Assembly (NCBI RefSeq): GCF_003473295.1
Contig: NZ_QRMP01000012.1
Location: 30,979 to 94,978, forward strand
Source of the DNA: Parabacteroides sp. AM08-6
Lineage (GTDB): Bacteria > Bacteroidota > Bacteroidia > Bacteroidales > Tannerellaceae
Direction: 5' to 3'
Length of the DNA: 64,000 nt
The stretch's first letter is position 1; each line of letters opens with the position of its first letter. Below, one piece after another: positions 36,181-44,777 of the stretch. The notes beneath the pieces are model-generated. The model worked only from the letters and a program-made list of their open reading frames with translations. It made no database searches and was not told the DNA's origin. A program made the position numbers and the translations under genes.

Positions 36181-38487
36181 TTAAAAAGTAATATTTGCAC
36201 TAAATTCCACCGTGAAAGGACGGATATAGCTACCTGCCATCCATTCTCCGTTATGTTTGTAAGCATCCTCCTTCTTATCCAGCTCGGCTCCGGAGATGCT
36301 TCCCCGCGCTCCTGTCTGGTTCAGGATATTGACAACCGTAGCACCCAAGCTCAAATACTTGTTTACCTTATAATTCACACCACCGAATGTTTCCCAACGG
36401 CCATTGAAATAATAAGCATTTTCAATATTCGCATACGTTTTACTAAAATAGCGTGCACTCAACCAGATACGAAAATCCTTGTATGTATAGCTCGGATCTA
36501 TCTCTATCAATATTTTCGGTATTTCCGTTACAATATTACCCGTGGCATTAATACCCGAATAACTCCCGTCACTGAAAGAGACACCGGTTTCATATTTCTT
36601 GTAAGTCGGGTTCTGATAAGTGAACAGGAAATGCAAGTCGAATCCTTTGAACAAATTGGCAATCAAGTCGGTCGTCCATCCTAACGTCTTGATGTCATAA
36701 CTAAGCGGAGCCGCGTTAATATCGCGCTTATCATTCGGATTTATCAGGTTCAACGTAGAGTTATTATTCGTCTTTCCTATATAAGAAAACAGGGATGTGA
36801 GGCTCAACCAGCTATTATTGAAATAGACTCCGGCGCGTCCCAGCGGGATGGATACCTTATCCGTATTCGGCAGTTCCGAAGGAGCGAAGCTGGAAATAGC
36901 CGGATGTTGTGTATTATAAGTAAAATCACCGGTGAAACCGAACTTTTTCGTCAGTTTATAAGTCAAGGCGAACGTGTAGACCTGATTAAACCAGTTATAA
37001 TCAAAATCCTGCGGGGCAACTGTTCCGCTCTGCCCGTTCTTATCATAAGCAGCTCCGAGATGATAGCCGGGAAAACGTCCCAGCACACTGTCGTTTCTCA
37101 GATAAATGGCCGCATTCTGTCCATGCATTTTCTGATACTCGAAACGCGCTCCGTAATACACATTCAACTTCTCGTCAATATCCCAATCGTGACTGAAGTA
37201 TAGGGCCAGCTTATTCTCATAACCTTTGTAATACTCGGAAGCGTTTTTATTGAAATCATAAAAGACACCACCCGTATATCCTTCCTTTACAAGACGTTGC
37301 GGATATTCCTCAATCGTATGGTCATACATCGTTGTGTTGGAGGCATAATCTATCTTATAATGCCATTGGTTCAAACCGATGCGCCAAGTCCCGTTCGCAT
37401 ATTCGCGCGAAAGCTCGGAAGTCAGGAACGACTCATCTATATCTCCCCGGTTCAGGCACGACATGCGACTCTGTACAATTCCATTATAAGCCTTCAGATT
37501 ACCTTCCGTGTCGCGGAGCTGATACCCGTTTTCCGCCCCCACCTGGCTGATGGACATTGGCGTCTGATAGACACACGAACCTAAAGCATGGTCATATTTG
37601 GCATTCACAATCCATTTCAAGCCGTTGTCCCATTTATAGGCATGATGGATACTGATTTGATTTCCCCTATTCAGGGAAGCATCGCTTAGTTTTGTCTTTT
37701 TCACCTCCCCCGTACGCATATCCATATAAAGCATATTACCGTCGGTGGGCAGATAAGAACTCGTTCCCAACTTAAAACCCGGTATTTCCTTCACGCTGCC
37801 GTCTCCTACATAAATAAAGGGAGCGCTTGTAGCGGCATTGGAAAGAAAGCGGCTATTGCTGTAATGGTAAATGACACTGAGTTCTCCCCGGTTCTGATTG
37901 TAGCGTTTTGTCAAGGCCGCTTTATAAATTTGCGTACGGTCCTGGTCGGTAGCAAACCGGAGTTTGAAAGTTCCGGGGTCGAAAGCCTGGTAGATACTTC
38001 CGCTATAATACCAGCCTTTTCCGGCATTACCGCTGATATTGATGTCCACCTGTTGTTTGCCGAAATGGTTCGTATTGTAATTTACTTTTCCCTGAAACTT
38101 ATCCGTTCCTAATTGGGTGAACGAATTGACGGCATATCCGATATTCCCGGTTGTAATCGCTGTTTCCGAAATCTTCATCAGCCCGATATGCGACAAGCTG
38201 CCGTCTCCGCGCCAGTGCGTATTGACATTATGAGGATTGGAAGAATACACAACCGGCAGTCCGTTCTCCAATACATTGACATCTCCACCGGGAAGGCCGA
38301 TAGAAATCTCACGGGGTCCGTTAGCACTGGATGCGTTCAGCATCACATTACGGCTATTCGTTTCTTTCGAGTTTTCTTTGCCGGCCTGTATGGCATCTTT
38401 TGCAGCTTCCTGCGCACAAACGGCAGAAGCGAGTGTCGTACCGATAATAAATGTAAGGACAGACCTTTTCATGGTAACAGTTTTCAT
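36181..38487 (-). CDS. TonB-dependent receptor-like outer-membrane protein of the fructan locus
   Basis: I choose the ATG at 38487 (MKTVTMKRSVLTFIIGTTLA, a signal peptide ending AVCAQ; 768 residues). The open frame reaches 38580, but that extension crosses the promoter. A short plug-like stretch (ISIGLPGGDVNVLENGLPVV) is followed by a barrel with many alternating strands, ending FTVEFSANITF. It lacks the carboxypeptidase-like domain of SusC proteins, and no susD lies beside it. The neighbours imply uptake of fructan fragments. The plug is short and degenerate for a TonB receptor, so a receptor-derived porin is an alternative. Confidence 0.75.
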   Translation of the reverse strand: MKTVTMKRSVLTFIIGTTLASAVCAQEAAKDAIQAGKENSKETNSRNVMLNASSANGPREISIGLPGGDVNVLENGLPVVYSSNPHNVNTHWRGDGSLSHIGLMKISETAITTGNIGYAVNSFTQLGTDKFQGKVNYNTNHFGKQQVDINISGNAGKGWYYSGSIYQAFDPGTFKLRFATDQDRTQIYKAALTKRYNQNRGELSVIYHYSNSRFLSNAATSAPFIYVGDGSVKEIPGFKLGTSSYLPTDGNMLYMDMRTGEVKKTKLSDASLNRGNQISIHHAYKWDNGLKWIVNAKYDHALGSCVYQTPMSISQVGAENGYQLRDTEGNLKAYNGIVQSRMSCLNRGDIDESFLTSELSREYANGTWRIGLNQWHYKIDYASNTTMYDHTIEEYPQRLVKEGYTGGVFYDFNKNASEYYKGYENKLALYFSHDWDIDEKLNVYYGARFEYQKMHGQNAAIYLRNDSVLGRFPGYHLGAAYDKNGQSGTVAPQDFDYNWFNQVYTFALTYKLTKKFGFTGDFTYNTQHPAISSFAPSELPNTDKVSIPLGRAGVYFNNSWLSLTSLFSYIGKTNNNSTLNLINPNDKRDINAAPLSYDIKTLGWTTDLIANLFKGFDLHFLFTYQNPTYKKYETGVSFSDGSYSGINATGNIVTEIPKILIEIDPSYTYKDFRIWLSARYFSKTYANIENAYYFNGRWETFGGVNYKVNKYLSLGATVVNILNQTGARGSISGAELDKKEDAYKHNGEWMAGSYIRPFTVEFSANITF

Positions 38488-38534
38488 ATCGAATGTTTTT
38501 AAATGTTTGCTTGTGGCTATAAATTTTACGGAGG

Positions 38535-38542
38535 CAAATGTA
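38535..38542 (-). promoter_or_regulatory. -7 element for the fructan receptor operon
   Basis: On the minus strand TACATTTG, a full TAnnTTTG match, 48 bp before the chosen start of the receptor gene. No good -33 element is present, as expected for an activator-dependent promoter. Confidence 0.6.
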
Positions 38543-38583
38543 GAGGCATTCCCAAAAGGGGACGATAACAAAACGAACAAGTA

Positions 38584-38659
38584 TTATCACATTTGTCGCA
38601 TGAGAAAAAATAGTGATAAGTATAAGACTTTTGTTACAAGAATGTGACAAATGTGATAA
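38584..38659. promoter_or_regulatory. 18-bp inverted repeat upstream of the fructan promoter, candidate activator operator
   Basis: TTATCACATTTGTCGCAT (38584-38601) and ATGTGACAAATGTGATAA (38642-38659) are inverted copies with one mismatch, 40 bp apart. They start about 40 bp upstream of the -7 element, where an AraC-type activator such as the neighbouring hybrid sensor would bind. The binding role is inferred. Confidence 0.6.
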
Positions 38660-38722
38660 CAGCCTGTCTCTTTTTTTTCATCCGATGCTAAGGTTCGTCC
38701 AATTGCTAAAAAGTCTTTCGCC

Positions 38723-38786
38723 AGTGCCACAGTATTGGCACTGCAATGCCACCCCGATGGCACTAGAGTGCCAATACGGTGGCACT
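38723..38786. repeat. Cluster of three TGCCA/TGGCA dyads
   Basis: The two outer 20-bp blocks, 38723-38742 (AGTGCCACAGTATTGGCACT) and 38767-38786, are inverted copies with one mismatch, and each is itself a dyad. A third dyad TGCCA-cccga-TGGCA lies between them. That makes six AGTGCCA-like half-sites in 64 bp, located between the hybrid sensor stop (38833) and the receptor promoter. No T-run follows on either strand, so it is not an ordinary terminator. Confidence 0.85.
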
Positions 38787-38832
38787 ACAATATCATTAGG
38801 AGGGTATTTTTTTAGGCTCCCCGGCAAACATC

Positions 38833-41550
38833 TTACAGCCTTTCAGCGGCATCCTGATATTCGCTGGGTGTTTGGTTGTACACGGCTTTAAAGCATTTGG
38901 CAAAATAAGCGGAGGAGGAGAAACCTGTCTGGTAAGCGATTTCGCTGACGGTGAATTGTTTTTGTTTCAATAAGGCGGCCGCTTTCTTCAAACGGTAATT
39001 ACGGAGAAAATCGACCGGAGTCGTACCGGTCAGTTCTTTTATCTTGCGATGCAGATGACCACGGGAAAGGCCGAGCGTATCACTCAGTTTCTCCACATTA
39101 AATTCGGAATCGGTATACACATCTTCTATCCGGGAAAGGAATTTGCGTAGGAAGAGGTCATCCATATTCTCCACCTTTTCGGGTTGGGCCAGCAATAGAT
39201 GGCTGTTTTGCAGCTTTTGAAGAAGCGTCTCGCGCAGGCGTTTCTGTTCCTCCAGAATACGGATAATACGAAGTTTGACAAAGTTTATCCGGAACGGTTT
39301 TTGGATATACCCGTCCGCTCCGCCGGAAATACCGTACATGCGTTGCCGTTCATCGGAAAGAGCCGTTAGCAGGATAACCGGAATATGGCTGGTAGATAAA
39401 TCGGTTTTTATTGCCCGACAGAGTTCAAAGCCATTCATTTCCGGCATCATGACGTCGGTCAAAACAAGCGAGACATCCTCTTCCTGCATTATCTGAAGAG
39501 CGGCCTTCCCGTTGACGGCAGTCAATATCCGGAAATTAGCTGCCAATTCCTTTTCCAGGAAAGAACGAACTTCGTCATCATCTTCCACAACCAGAACGGT
39601 ATAAGGATATGGAACGGCAAGCAATGCTTTTTCGTCGGAATCGTCCAGATTGGAGGCATCATAAGCAAGCGGTGAAACGGGGAGTTCAGTGATATACTCG
39701 CCTTTCAACTGCGTTTTATCCTTATTCAGGCGGACAGAGAAAAGAGTTCGTTGCTCCGGCTCGCTCTCGACGCCGACTTCTCCATTGTGCATACGGACAT
39801 ATTCGTACACCAAATGGAGTCCTATGCCTGTTCCCACGCGGCTGTTCCCGGAATAAAAACGATTGAACAAATACGGAAGATGCTCCGGTTTGATACCCGA
39901 ACCGTTATCTTCGACCTCCAATATCACCCATTCATCCACCTCGGAAACCGACAGGCTGATACGGCCTCCTTCGGGCGTAAACTTGAATGCATTAGAAAGA
40001 AGATTGACCAGAACTTTCTCTATCATATCCGGGTCTACCCAGATACGCAGGTTCTTCACTTCCGAATGGAAAGAGTAAGTAATGTCGCGCACCCGCGCCA
40101 TACTGTTGAAATAACTCTTCACCTCCGATGCGAATGTAACTATTTCCGTTTCGCGTATCTTCAGTTTCTCTTGCTTGTTTTCCACTTTCCGGAAATCCAG
40201 TATTTGATTGATTACCCGCAACAGACGGCCGGCATTCTTATGAATAAGTTCCAGGTCCGGCAGATAAGGTGAATCATGAAGAAGGTTCAACAAACGGTCC
40301 AGCGGTCCCAATATCAGGGTAAGCGGCGTACGTACCTCATGTGAGATGTTCGTGAAGAATTGCAGCTTCGAGGCTGTCACCTCCTCAATCTCGGCATTCA
40401 ACGAAATCAGTTTACGGCGCTGCTCCTCCTCTTTCCTGTTGATATCGCGAAGTTCCCGGTTCGCATTCCTGATTTTCCGGTTCATGTAAAAGACATATAC
40501 GGAAAGGGAGACAAAACCAATCATCAGCAACGTAATCACCAACAGGGAATTTTGCAGGAACCGGAAATGGTTCAACAACTCATCCATACGGGTACGCTGC
40601 GTTTCGATACGTTGCTGGTAGTTGACGAGGCGTTCGGTTTGTTGCAAAAGGCTTTGTGCCGCCTCCTTATCCACAATACTGCTGTTCAGGGGAATAAACT
40701 TGTCCACCCGCTTTCCTTCAAGCAGTTGCATAGCCGTGCGGATTACTTGTTCCCCACCCGTAGGATAAAGGAAAGAGGTATTGATACGGCCATCAGCCAC
40801 AGCCCGTAAACCGGCTTCGGCAACAGCATCCATTCCCGTAATATGCAAAGCTTTTCCACGGACGGAGTCCAACGAAGTAAAATGGTCGCGGGCAGCTATC
40901 GCCATCACATCATTATGGCTGAAAACATAGTCTACCGGCCGGGAGAAATCTATCTCCTTCAAGTGTTCGCGGGCGACATCATACCGCCAGTCCCCTTTTA
41001 CCTCCCGGAAAACCAGGTCTTTCCTGTCCTGCAAAGCATCCCGGAAACCATTATGCCGCTCCTGGGCAGGAGATGAGCCCATCATTCCCCATATCTCCAC
41101 TATTGTAGCATGCGGAGGGAGATGTTTGCCGGCATACATACCGGCTGTATATCCGATATCATAATTATTCGCACCGACGAAGGTGGTATATTGATTGGTA
41201 TTGACTTTCCGGTCGGTGATAATGGTAGGAATACCTGCACGGTATGCCTCTTCCGCCACTTCCGTTATCGGGACAGATTCGAAGGGGGAGATAATCAGGA
41301 TGTCTACCTGCCGGGCAATCAATTCACGGATTTGCTCAATCTGCCGGTTATTATTGCTGTTGGCATCCCGGATAACCAGTTCGATATCGTCATAATTGGA
41401 AGCCTCGATACCCACTTCCCGAATCATGGCCTGTCGCCAGTCATCATCCAGCATACACTGTGAAATACCTATCACATATTTCTTTTCCTTACTGCCGGAA
41501 CAAGCTGTAAGGATACAAAGGAAAAGGAACAAGGACAGGCCGTATTTCAT
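38833..41550 (-). CDS. Hybrid two-component system sensor/regulator, fructose-type
   Basis: One 905-residue chain holding a whole signalling pathway. N-terminal signal with a cysteine (LCILTACSGS), then a LacI/ribose-binding-like sugar sensor (about 25-310, with ITDRKVN, YVFSHNDVMAIAARDH). Membrane helix at about 334-355. Histidine kinase with His404 in NISHEVRTPL, N box NLLSNAFKF, G box DNGSGI. Receiver domain with Asp699 in LVLTDVMMPEMNG. C-terminal AraC-type DNA-binding domain (about 810-905, GLSRGHLHRKIKELTG). The layout matches the fructose-sensing regulator BT1754 of Bacteroides thetaiotaomicron. Its start is 6 bp after the GH32 stop at 41557. Confidence 0.94.
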   Translation of the reverse strand: MKYGLSLFLFLCILTACSGSKEKKYVIGISQCMLDDDWRQAMIREVGIEASNYDDIELVIRDANSNNNRQIEQIRELIARQVDILIISPFESVPITEVAEEAYRAGIPTIITDRKVNTNQYTTFVGANNYDIGYTAGMYAGKHLPPHATIVEIWGMMGSSPAQERHNGFRDALQDRKDLVFREVKGDWRYDVAREHLKEIDFSRPVDYVFSHNDVMAIAARDHFTSLDSVRGKALHITGMDAVAEAGLRAVADGRINTSFLYPTGGEQVIRTAMQLLEGKRVDKFIPLNSSIVDKEAAQSLLQQTERLVNYQQRIETQRTRMDELLNHFRFLQNSLLVITLLMIGFVSLSVYVFYMNRKIRNANRELRDINRKEEEQRRKLISLNAEIEEVTASKLQFFTNISHEVRTPLTLILGPLDRLLNLLHDSPYLPDLELIHKNAGRLLRVINQILDFRKVENKQEKLKIRETEIVTFASEVKSYFNSMARVRDITYSFHSEVKNLRIWVDPDMIEKVLVNLLSNAFKFTPEGGRISLSVSEVDEWVILEVEDNGSGIKPEHLPYLFNRFYSGNSRVGTGIGLHLVYEYVRMHNGEVGVESEPEQRTLFSVRLNKDKTQLKGEYITELPVSPLAYDASNLDDSDEKALLAVPYPYTVLVVEDDDEVRSFLEKELAANFRILTAVNGKAALQIMQEEDVSLVLTDVMMPEMNGFELCRAIKTDLSTSHIPVILLTALSDERQRMYGISGGADGYIQKPFRINFVKLRIIRILEEQKRLRETLLQKLQNSHLLLAQPEKVENMDDLFLRKFLSRIEDVYTDSEFNVEKLSDTLGLSRGHLHRKIKELTGTTPVDFLRNYRLKKAAALLKQKQFTVSEIAYQTGFSSSAYFAKCFKAVYNQTPSEYQDAAERL

Positions 41551-41556
41551 TGTATT

Positions 41557-43218
41557 CTATTTCCAGATTGAATCGAGGGTGTAAACTTCCAAACTCTTTA
41601 CTTCTATATTCGTACCCCAGAAATGAAAACCTTCCTTATTATTCGGGTCCGGCCTCCGTTCCATCGAGTAAGAATAGGCTCCGCCATCGATATAAACTTC
41701 CACCGATGTACGGTCCAGAAGAATATCGGCGGTAATCTCCATGCTGGTTCTCTCTTCCGGAGAATAAAAGACACCGTTCACCCGGTTGCCGTTCATGTCA
41801 TAATCCAGCAAGAATTGTCCGAACAAATTGAAACCGGCACTGGTGGCATGCGAAAGTTTAATCGTAGTCCGGATGCGTAAACTTCCCGCCTGGTTATAAG
41901 GTTGAAGCAGTTCATTTGCTTTACCGGCAGTCAGATTACTCCATTTTCCGGCTTCTTTCTGCAACATTTCAATCTCTTTTACCGGTTGGCTGAACAGGCG
42001 TATGCCCTCTTTGGTCGTACGCAAGGACAGTTCGGTCGGGAAAAGCATCATGCCGTTGACAGGCAAGCCCGGATGAGAAATACGTCCCCAGCCTATCTGG
42101 ATACGGCGGCCATCGGACTCCGGTATGTTGGCAAATGTTTGCGCGGCATAAATCGAACCGGTGGTATAGTAGTATTTTCCGGCTTCCGGCCTAAAGGTCT
42201 TTCCATCGAAATCGCCAATCATGTACGTGCCGGATGCACCGTACATGACCCATTTGGTATTATCTTTCTTCCCGTCGACAGGCAGTTCGAATAAATCGGG
42301 ACATTCCCAAAAACCGGTCACATGGCTTTGGTAAGTCCAGTCTTTCAGGTTGTCGGAGTTATAGATGGAATGACCGTCACGTTCGTTCAGCACCAGTACC
42401 CACTTATTAGACGGTTGATGCCAGAAGACTTTCGGGTCGCGGGTATCCTTGCTGTTCCATTTCGCCTTGGAGTCGATAACCGGATTACCGGCATATTTTG
42501 TCCATGTACGTCCTTTGTCCAGGCTATAAGCGATACATTGTATCTGCTTTTCCGGATTATCGGCGGTATAGATGGCAACCATTGGAGGTACACCTTTTTT
42601 CCCGAAACCGGAAGTATTGTTATAATCGATAACGGCAGAGCCGGAAAACATCGTGCCGTGTTCGTCGGGATAGAGTGCAACCGGCAGTTCTTCCCAATGT
42701 ATCAAGTCTTTACTGACAGCATGCCCCCAATGCATATTTTCCCATTCCCGCTCGTATGGATTATGCTGATAAAAGAGATGGTATTCGCCTTCATAATAAA
42801 TAAGTCCGTTCGGGTCGTTGTTCCAGCCTCTCTTTTGGGTGTAATGGAATTGGGGACGGTTCTTTTCCTTGTATATGCTATCTTGTCCGGCTATTTCGTC
42901 TGCCTGATAGATGCGGTTTAATCCGGCTTGATTACCTTGATAAGAGATTGTTATTTCCTTATTTTTCAGTGTGGACATATCACAGAATACCCAATAGTCG
43001 GGAGTATCCGGAGCCAAACGTATTTGAAAAGCCCGTTCCTGCTTACCATCCGCCCGAAAAGTCATTTCCGCACGGTCCACCTGATGGGATACGGGCAAAT
43101 TGAGATAACGCTTGGTTATTTTCAACGTGACTTCCTGCGCTTCCACGGTTGTGAAACAAAGGAATAAAGCAGCCGCAAGCAGTAAAAGATTTCTGTTTGT
43201 ATTTTTCATAACTGTCAT
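41557..43218 (-). CDS. Secreted GH32 fructan hydrolase
   Basis: A 553-residue enzyme with a cleavable signal (LLLLAAALFLCFTTVEAQEV). An N-terminal DUF4980-like domain (about 27-120) precedes the GH32 propeller. Catalytic triad: WNNDPNG, TRDPKVFW and WECPDLFEL, all intact. It is a paralogue of the GH32 at 34274-36154 but lacks the lipoprotein cysteine, so it should be periplasmic or released. It is transcribed with the hybrid sensor gene just downstream. Confidence 0.94.
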   Translation of the reverse strand: MTVMKNTNRNLLLLAAALFLCFTTVEAQEVTLKITKRYLNLPVSHQVDRAEMTFRADGKQERAFQIRLAPDTPDYWVFCDMSTLKNKEITISYQGNQAGLNRIYQADEIAGQDSIYKEKNRPQFHYTQKRGWNNDPNGLIYYEGEYHLFYQHNPYEREWENMHWGHAVSKDLIHWEELPVALYPDEHGTMFSGSAVIDYNNTSGFGKKGVPPMVAIYTADNPEKQIQCIAYSLDKGRTWTKYAGNPVIDSKAKWNSKDTRDPKVFWHQPSNKWVLVLNERDGHSIYNSDNLKDWTYQSHVTGFWECPDLFELPVDGKKDNTKWVMYGASGTYMIGDFDGKTFRPEAGKYYYTTGSIYAAQTFANIPESDGRRIQIGWGRISHPGLPVNGMMLFPTELSLRTTKEGIRLFSQPVKEIEMLQKEAGKWSNLTAGKANELLQPYNQAGSLRIRTTIKLSHATSAGFNLFGQFLLDYDMNGNRVNGVFYSPEERTSMEITADILLDRTSVEVYIDGGAYSYSMERRPDPNNKEGFHFWGTNIEVKSLEVYTLDSIWK

Positions 43219-43229
43219 AGATTGAGAAA

Positions 43230-43281
43230 AAGGCGGCGGAAGCCTGAAAAGTACAGTTCAGCACAACAGCCTTGCCGCCTT
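43230..43281 (-). terminator. Terminator of pyrH
   Basis: On the minus strand the stem AAGGCGGC/GCCGCCTT closes a 36-base loop and is followed by TTTCTC. It fills the 73-bp gap before the GH32 gene. A -7-like TACTTTTC for the GH32 gene lies within the loop, so promoter and terminator overlap. Confidence 0.65.
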
Positions 43282-43291
43282 CTTCTCTATG

Positions 43292-44002
43292 TTAATTATG
43301 TACGAATGTTCCTATATTTTCTCCACTCATCACCTTTTTCAAGTTTCCGTTGGTATCCATGTCGAAGACAATGATTGGCAAATTATTTTCCTTGCACATC
43401 GTAGTAGCTGTCAAATCCATGACCTTCAGCCCACGGGTATAAATTTCATCATACGTGATATCGGAAAACTTAACGGCCGTCGGGTCCTTTTCCGGGTCTG
43501 CCGTATAGATGCCGTCCACACGAGTACCTTTCAGCATCACATCCGCTTCTATTTCGATACCGCGCAAGGAAGAACCCGTATCCGTAGTAAAGAACGGATT
43601 ACCTGTTCCGCCTGACATAATCACGACATTTCCCTGTTCCAGCAATTCAATAGCACGCCATTTGTTATAATATTCGCCAATCGGTTCCATACGGATAGCA
43701 GTAAGCACTTTCGCCTTTACTCCTTGCGCGACAAGGGCGGAACTCAAAGCCAAACTATTGATGACTGTAGCCAGCATTCCCATCTGGTCACCCTTCACAC
43801 GGTCGAAGCCTTTGGAAGCGCCGCTCAGCCCACGGAATATATTCCCGCCGCCAATCACGATACCGATTTGCACACCCATTTCGGCTATTTCTTTTATCTG
43901 TGCGGCATATTCATTCAGACGAACTTCGTCGATGCCATATTGTTTTCCTCCCATAAGCGATTCTCCGCTTAACTTCAACAGAATACGTTTGTACTGAGCC
44001 AT
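43292..44002 (-). CDS. pyrH: UMP kinase
   Basis: Phosphorylates UMP to UDP, cytoplasmic. I start at the ATG at 44002 (MAQYKRILLKLSGESLMGGK, 236 residues); the 32-codon upstream extension crosses the promoter. Amino acid kinase family signatures: KLSGESL, IGIVIGGGNIFRG, VIMSGGTGNPFFTTDT and GTRVDGIYTADP. Length is normal. Confidence 0.97.
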   Translation of the reverse strand: MAQYKRILLKLSGESLMGGKQYGIDEVRLNEYAAQIKEIAEMGVQIGIVIGGGNIFRGLSGASKGFDRVKGDQMGMLATVINSLALSSALVAQGVKAKVLTAIRMEPIGEYYNKWRAIELLEQGNVVIMSGGTGNPFFTTDTGSSLRGIEIEADVMLKGTRVDGIYTADPEKDPTAVKFSDITYDEIYTRGLKVMDLTATTMCKENNLPIIVFDMDTNGNLKKVMSGENIGTFVHN

Positions 44003-44033
44003 CTTATAATTCTTTGTTAAATTGTTATATCCA

Positions 44034-44063
44034 CAAAAATACTGCATTTCGATTAGCAAACAA
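44034..44063 (-). promoter_or_regulatory. Promoter of pyrH
   Basis: On the minus strand TTG (44061-44063), a 19-bp spacer, then TATTTTTG (44034-44041), a full -7 match. It leaves about 25 nt before the start at 44002 and supports the shorter start. Confidence 0.7.
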
Positions 44064-44139
44064 TAGACAGCCTGTATTTTATCTCCATATTTTAACAACA
44101 GTGTACATCCGTTGTAACACCTTTGTAATATCCAGCCTG

Positions 44140-44275
44140 TATATTTGTCTCAAATAAAGAAAAACACACTTATATTACTTATTTTGAAGACGCAAAAAAA
44201 ACATACCAAAGCCTTCTTCCTAACTTTTATACGGCAATCCTCTTTCAGCGGAAAGAAACGGATTGCCGTATATTC
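44140..44275 (+). ncRNA. Candidate small RNA or structured leader
   Basis: A full -7 element TATATTTG lies at 44140-44147. About 80 bp later is a strong two-part hairpin: ATACGGCAATCC/GGATTGCCGTAT (44229-44240 and 44260-44271, perfect 12 bp) with an inner CTTTC/GAAAG, then TATTCTTTATGC. The hairpin stands between two genes that both read away from it, so it terminates neither. A transcript of about 120 nt, or a structured leader for the gene at 44374, would explain it. The -33 element is poor. Confidence 0.4.
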
Positions 44276-44373
44276 TTTATGCTTGAAGAAGTTTTCTCGT
44301 TTTCCCCGAACAATATAAGTTTTCCACTTGTTTTCAATGTCACTATAAGTAATCATCTAAAATAGTATTTGAT

Positions 44374-44601
44374 ATGAAAGATTTATTGATTGGTATGGTT
44401 GTCGGAGTTGTAACAGGTTATGTACTCCGCAAAATGGAAGACGATGGCAAATTTCATTGTATGCACGAACATATGCATCAACTTGCTTCCAAAGCAAAAA
44501 GAGAAGTCGGTAACGTTGTGGACAGCGGTTTAGACAAAATTGAGTATGCTGCCGAACGTGTAGAACAGTTCGCTGAAAAAGAAAAAAGCAAAAAGAACTA
44601 A
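44374..44601 (+). CDS. Small YtxH-like membrane-anchored protein
   Basis: A 75-residue protein. One glycine-containing hydrophobic helix at the N-terminus (LLIGMVVGVVTGYVLRKM) is followed by an amphipathic, charged tail (KAKREVGNVVDSGLDKIEYA, ending AEKEKSKKN). A His/Cys/Met-rich patch HCMHEHMHQ is in the middle and could bind metal. This layout resembles short YtxH-type stress proteins. It stands alone between divergent pyrH and convergent birA. Function unknown. Confidence 0.75.
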   Translation: MKDLLIGMVVGVVTGYVLRKMEDDGKFHCMHEHMHQLASKAKREVGNVVDSGLDKIEYAAERVEQFAEKEKSKKN

Positions 44602-44642
44602 TCTGTTCCCGGCAAAATATCCAGAAAGATTTGTACATAAAG

Positions 44643-44741
44643 TCCTTGCAGCTTTTTCCGAAAAGCCTTACAGCTTGTCAGGAAAAACCTTACGACTTTT
44701 GCCCACTACCCTATAGCCTTTCACCAAATGGGTTATAGGGT
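44643..44741. repeat. Imperfect 23-24 bp repeats ending in a hairpin
   Basis: Four degenerate units of the form CCTTrCAGCTTTTkCC follow one another from about 44651 to 44727 (CCTTGCAGC, CCTTACAGC, CCTTACGAC, CCCTATAGCC). The last forms a hairpin with GGGTTATAGGGT (44708-44741). It lies between the convergent YtxH-like gene and birA and may terminate both. Confidence 0.5.
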
Positions 44742-44777
44742 ATATTTTGGGGGATAGGAGGGGTTTTTATTCTCTTT

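Noticed and set aside
38488..38580. Longer start for the fructan TonB-type receptor
   Set aside because: The extra 31 codons cross the -7 element and precede a good signal peptide that begins at 38487.
38584..38659. Inverted repeat as a second invertible promoter
   Set aside because: The arms are imperfect, the enclosed 40 bp is too short and holds no -7 element, and the promoter lies outside the arms.
44003..44098. Longer start for UMP kinase
   Set aside because: The extension passes through a consensus promoter and is not part of the UMP kinase family.
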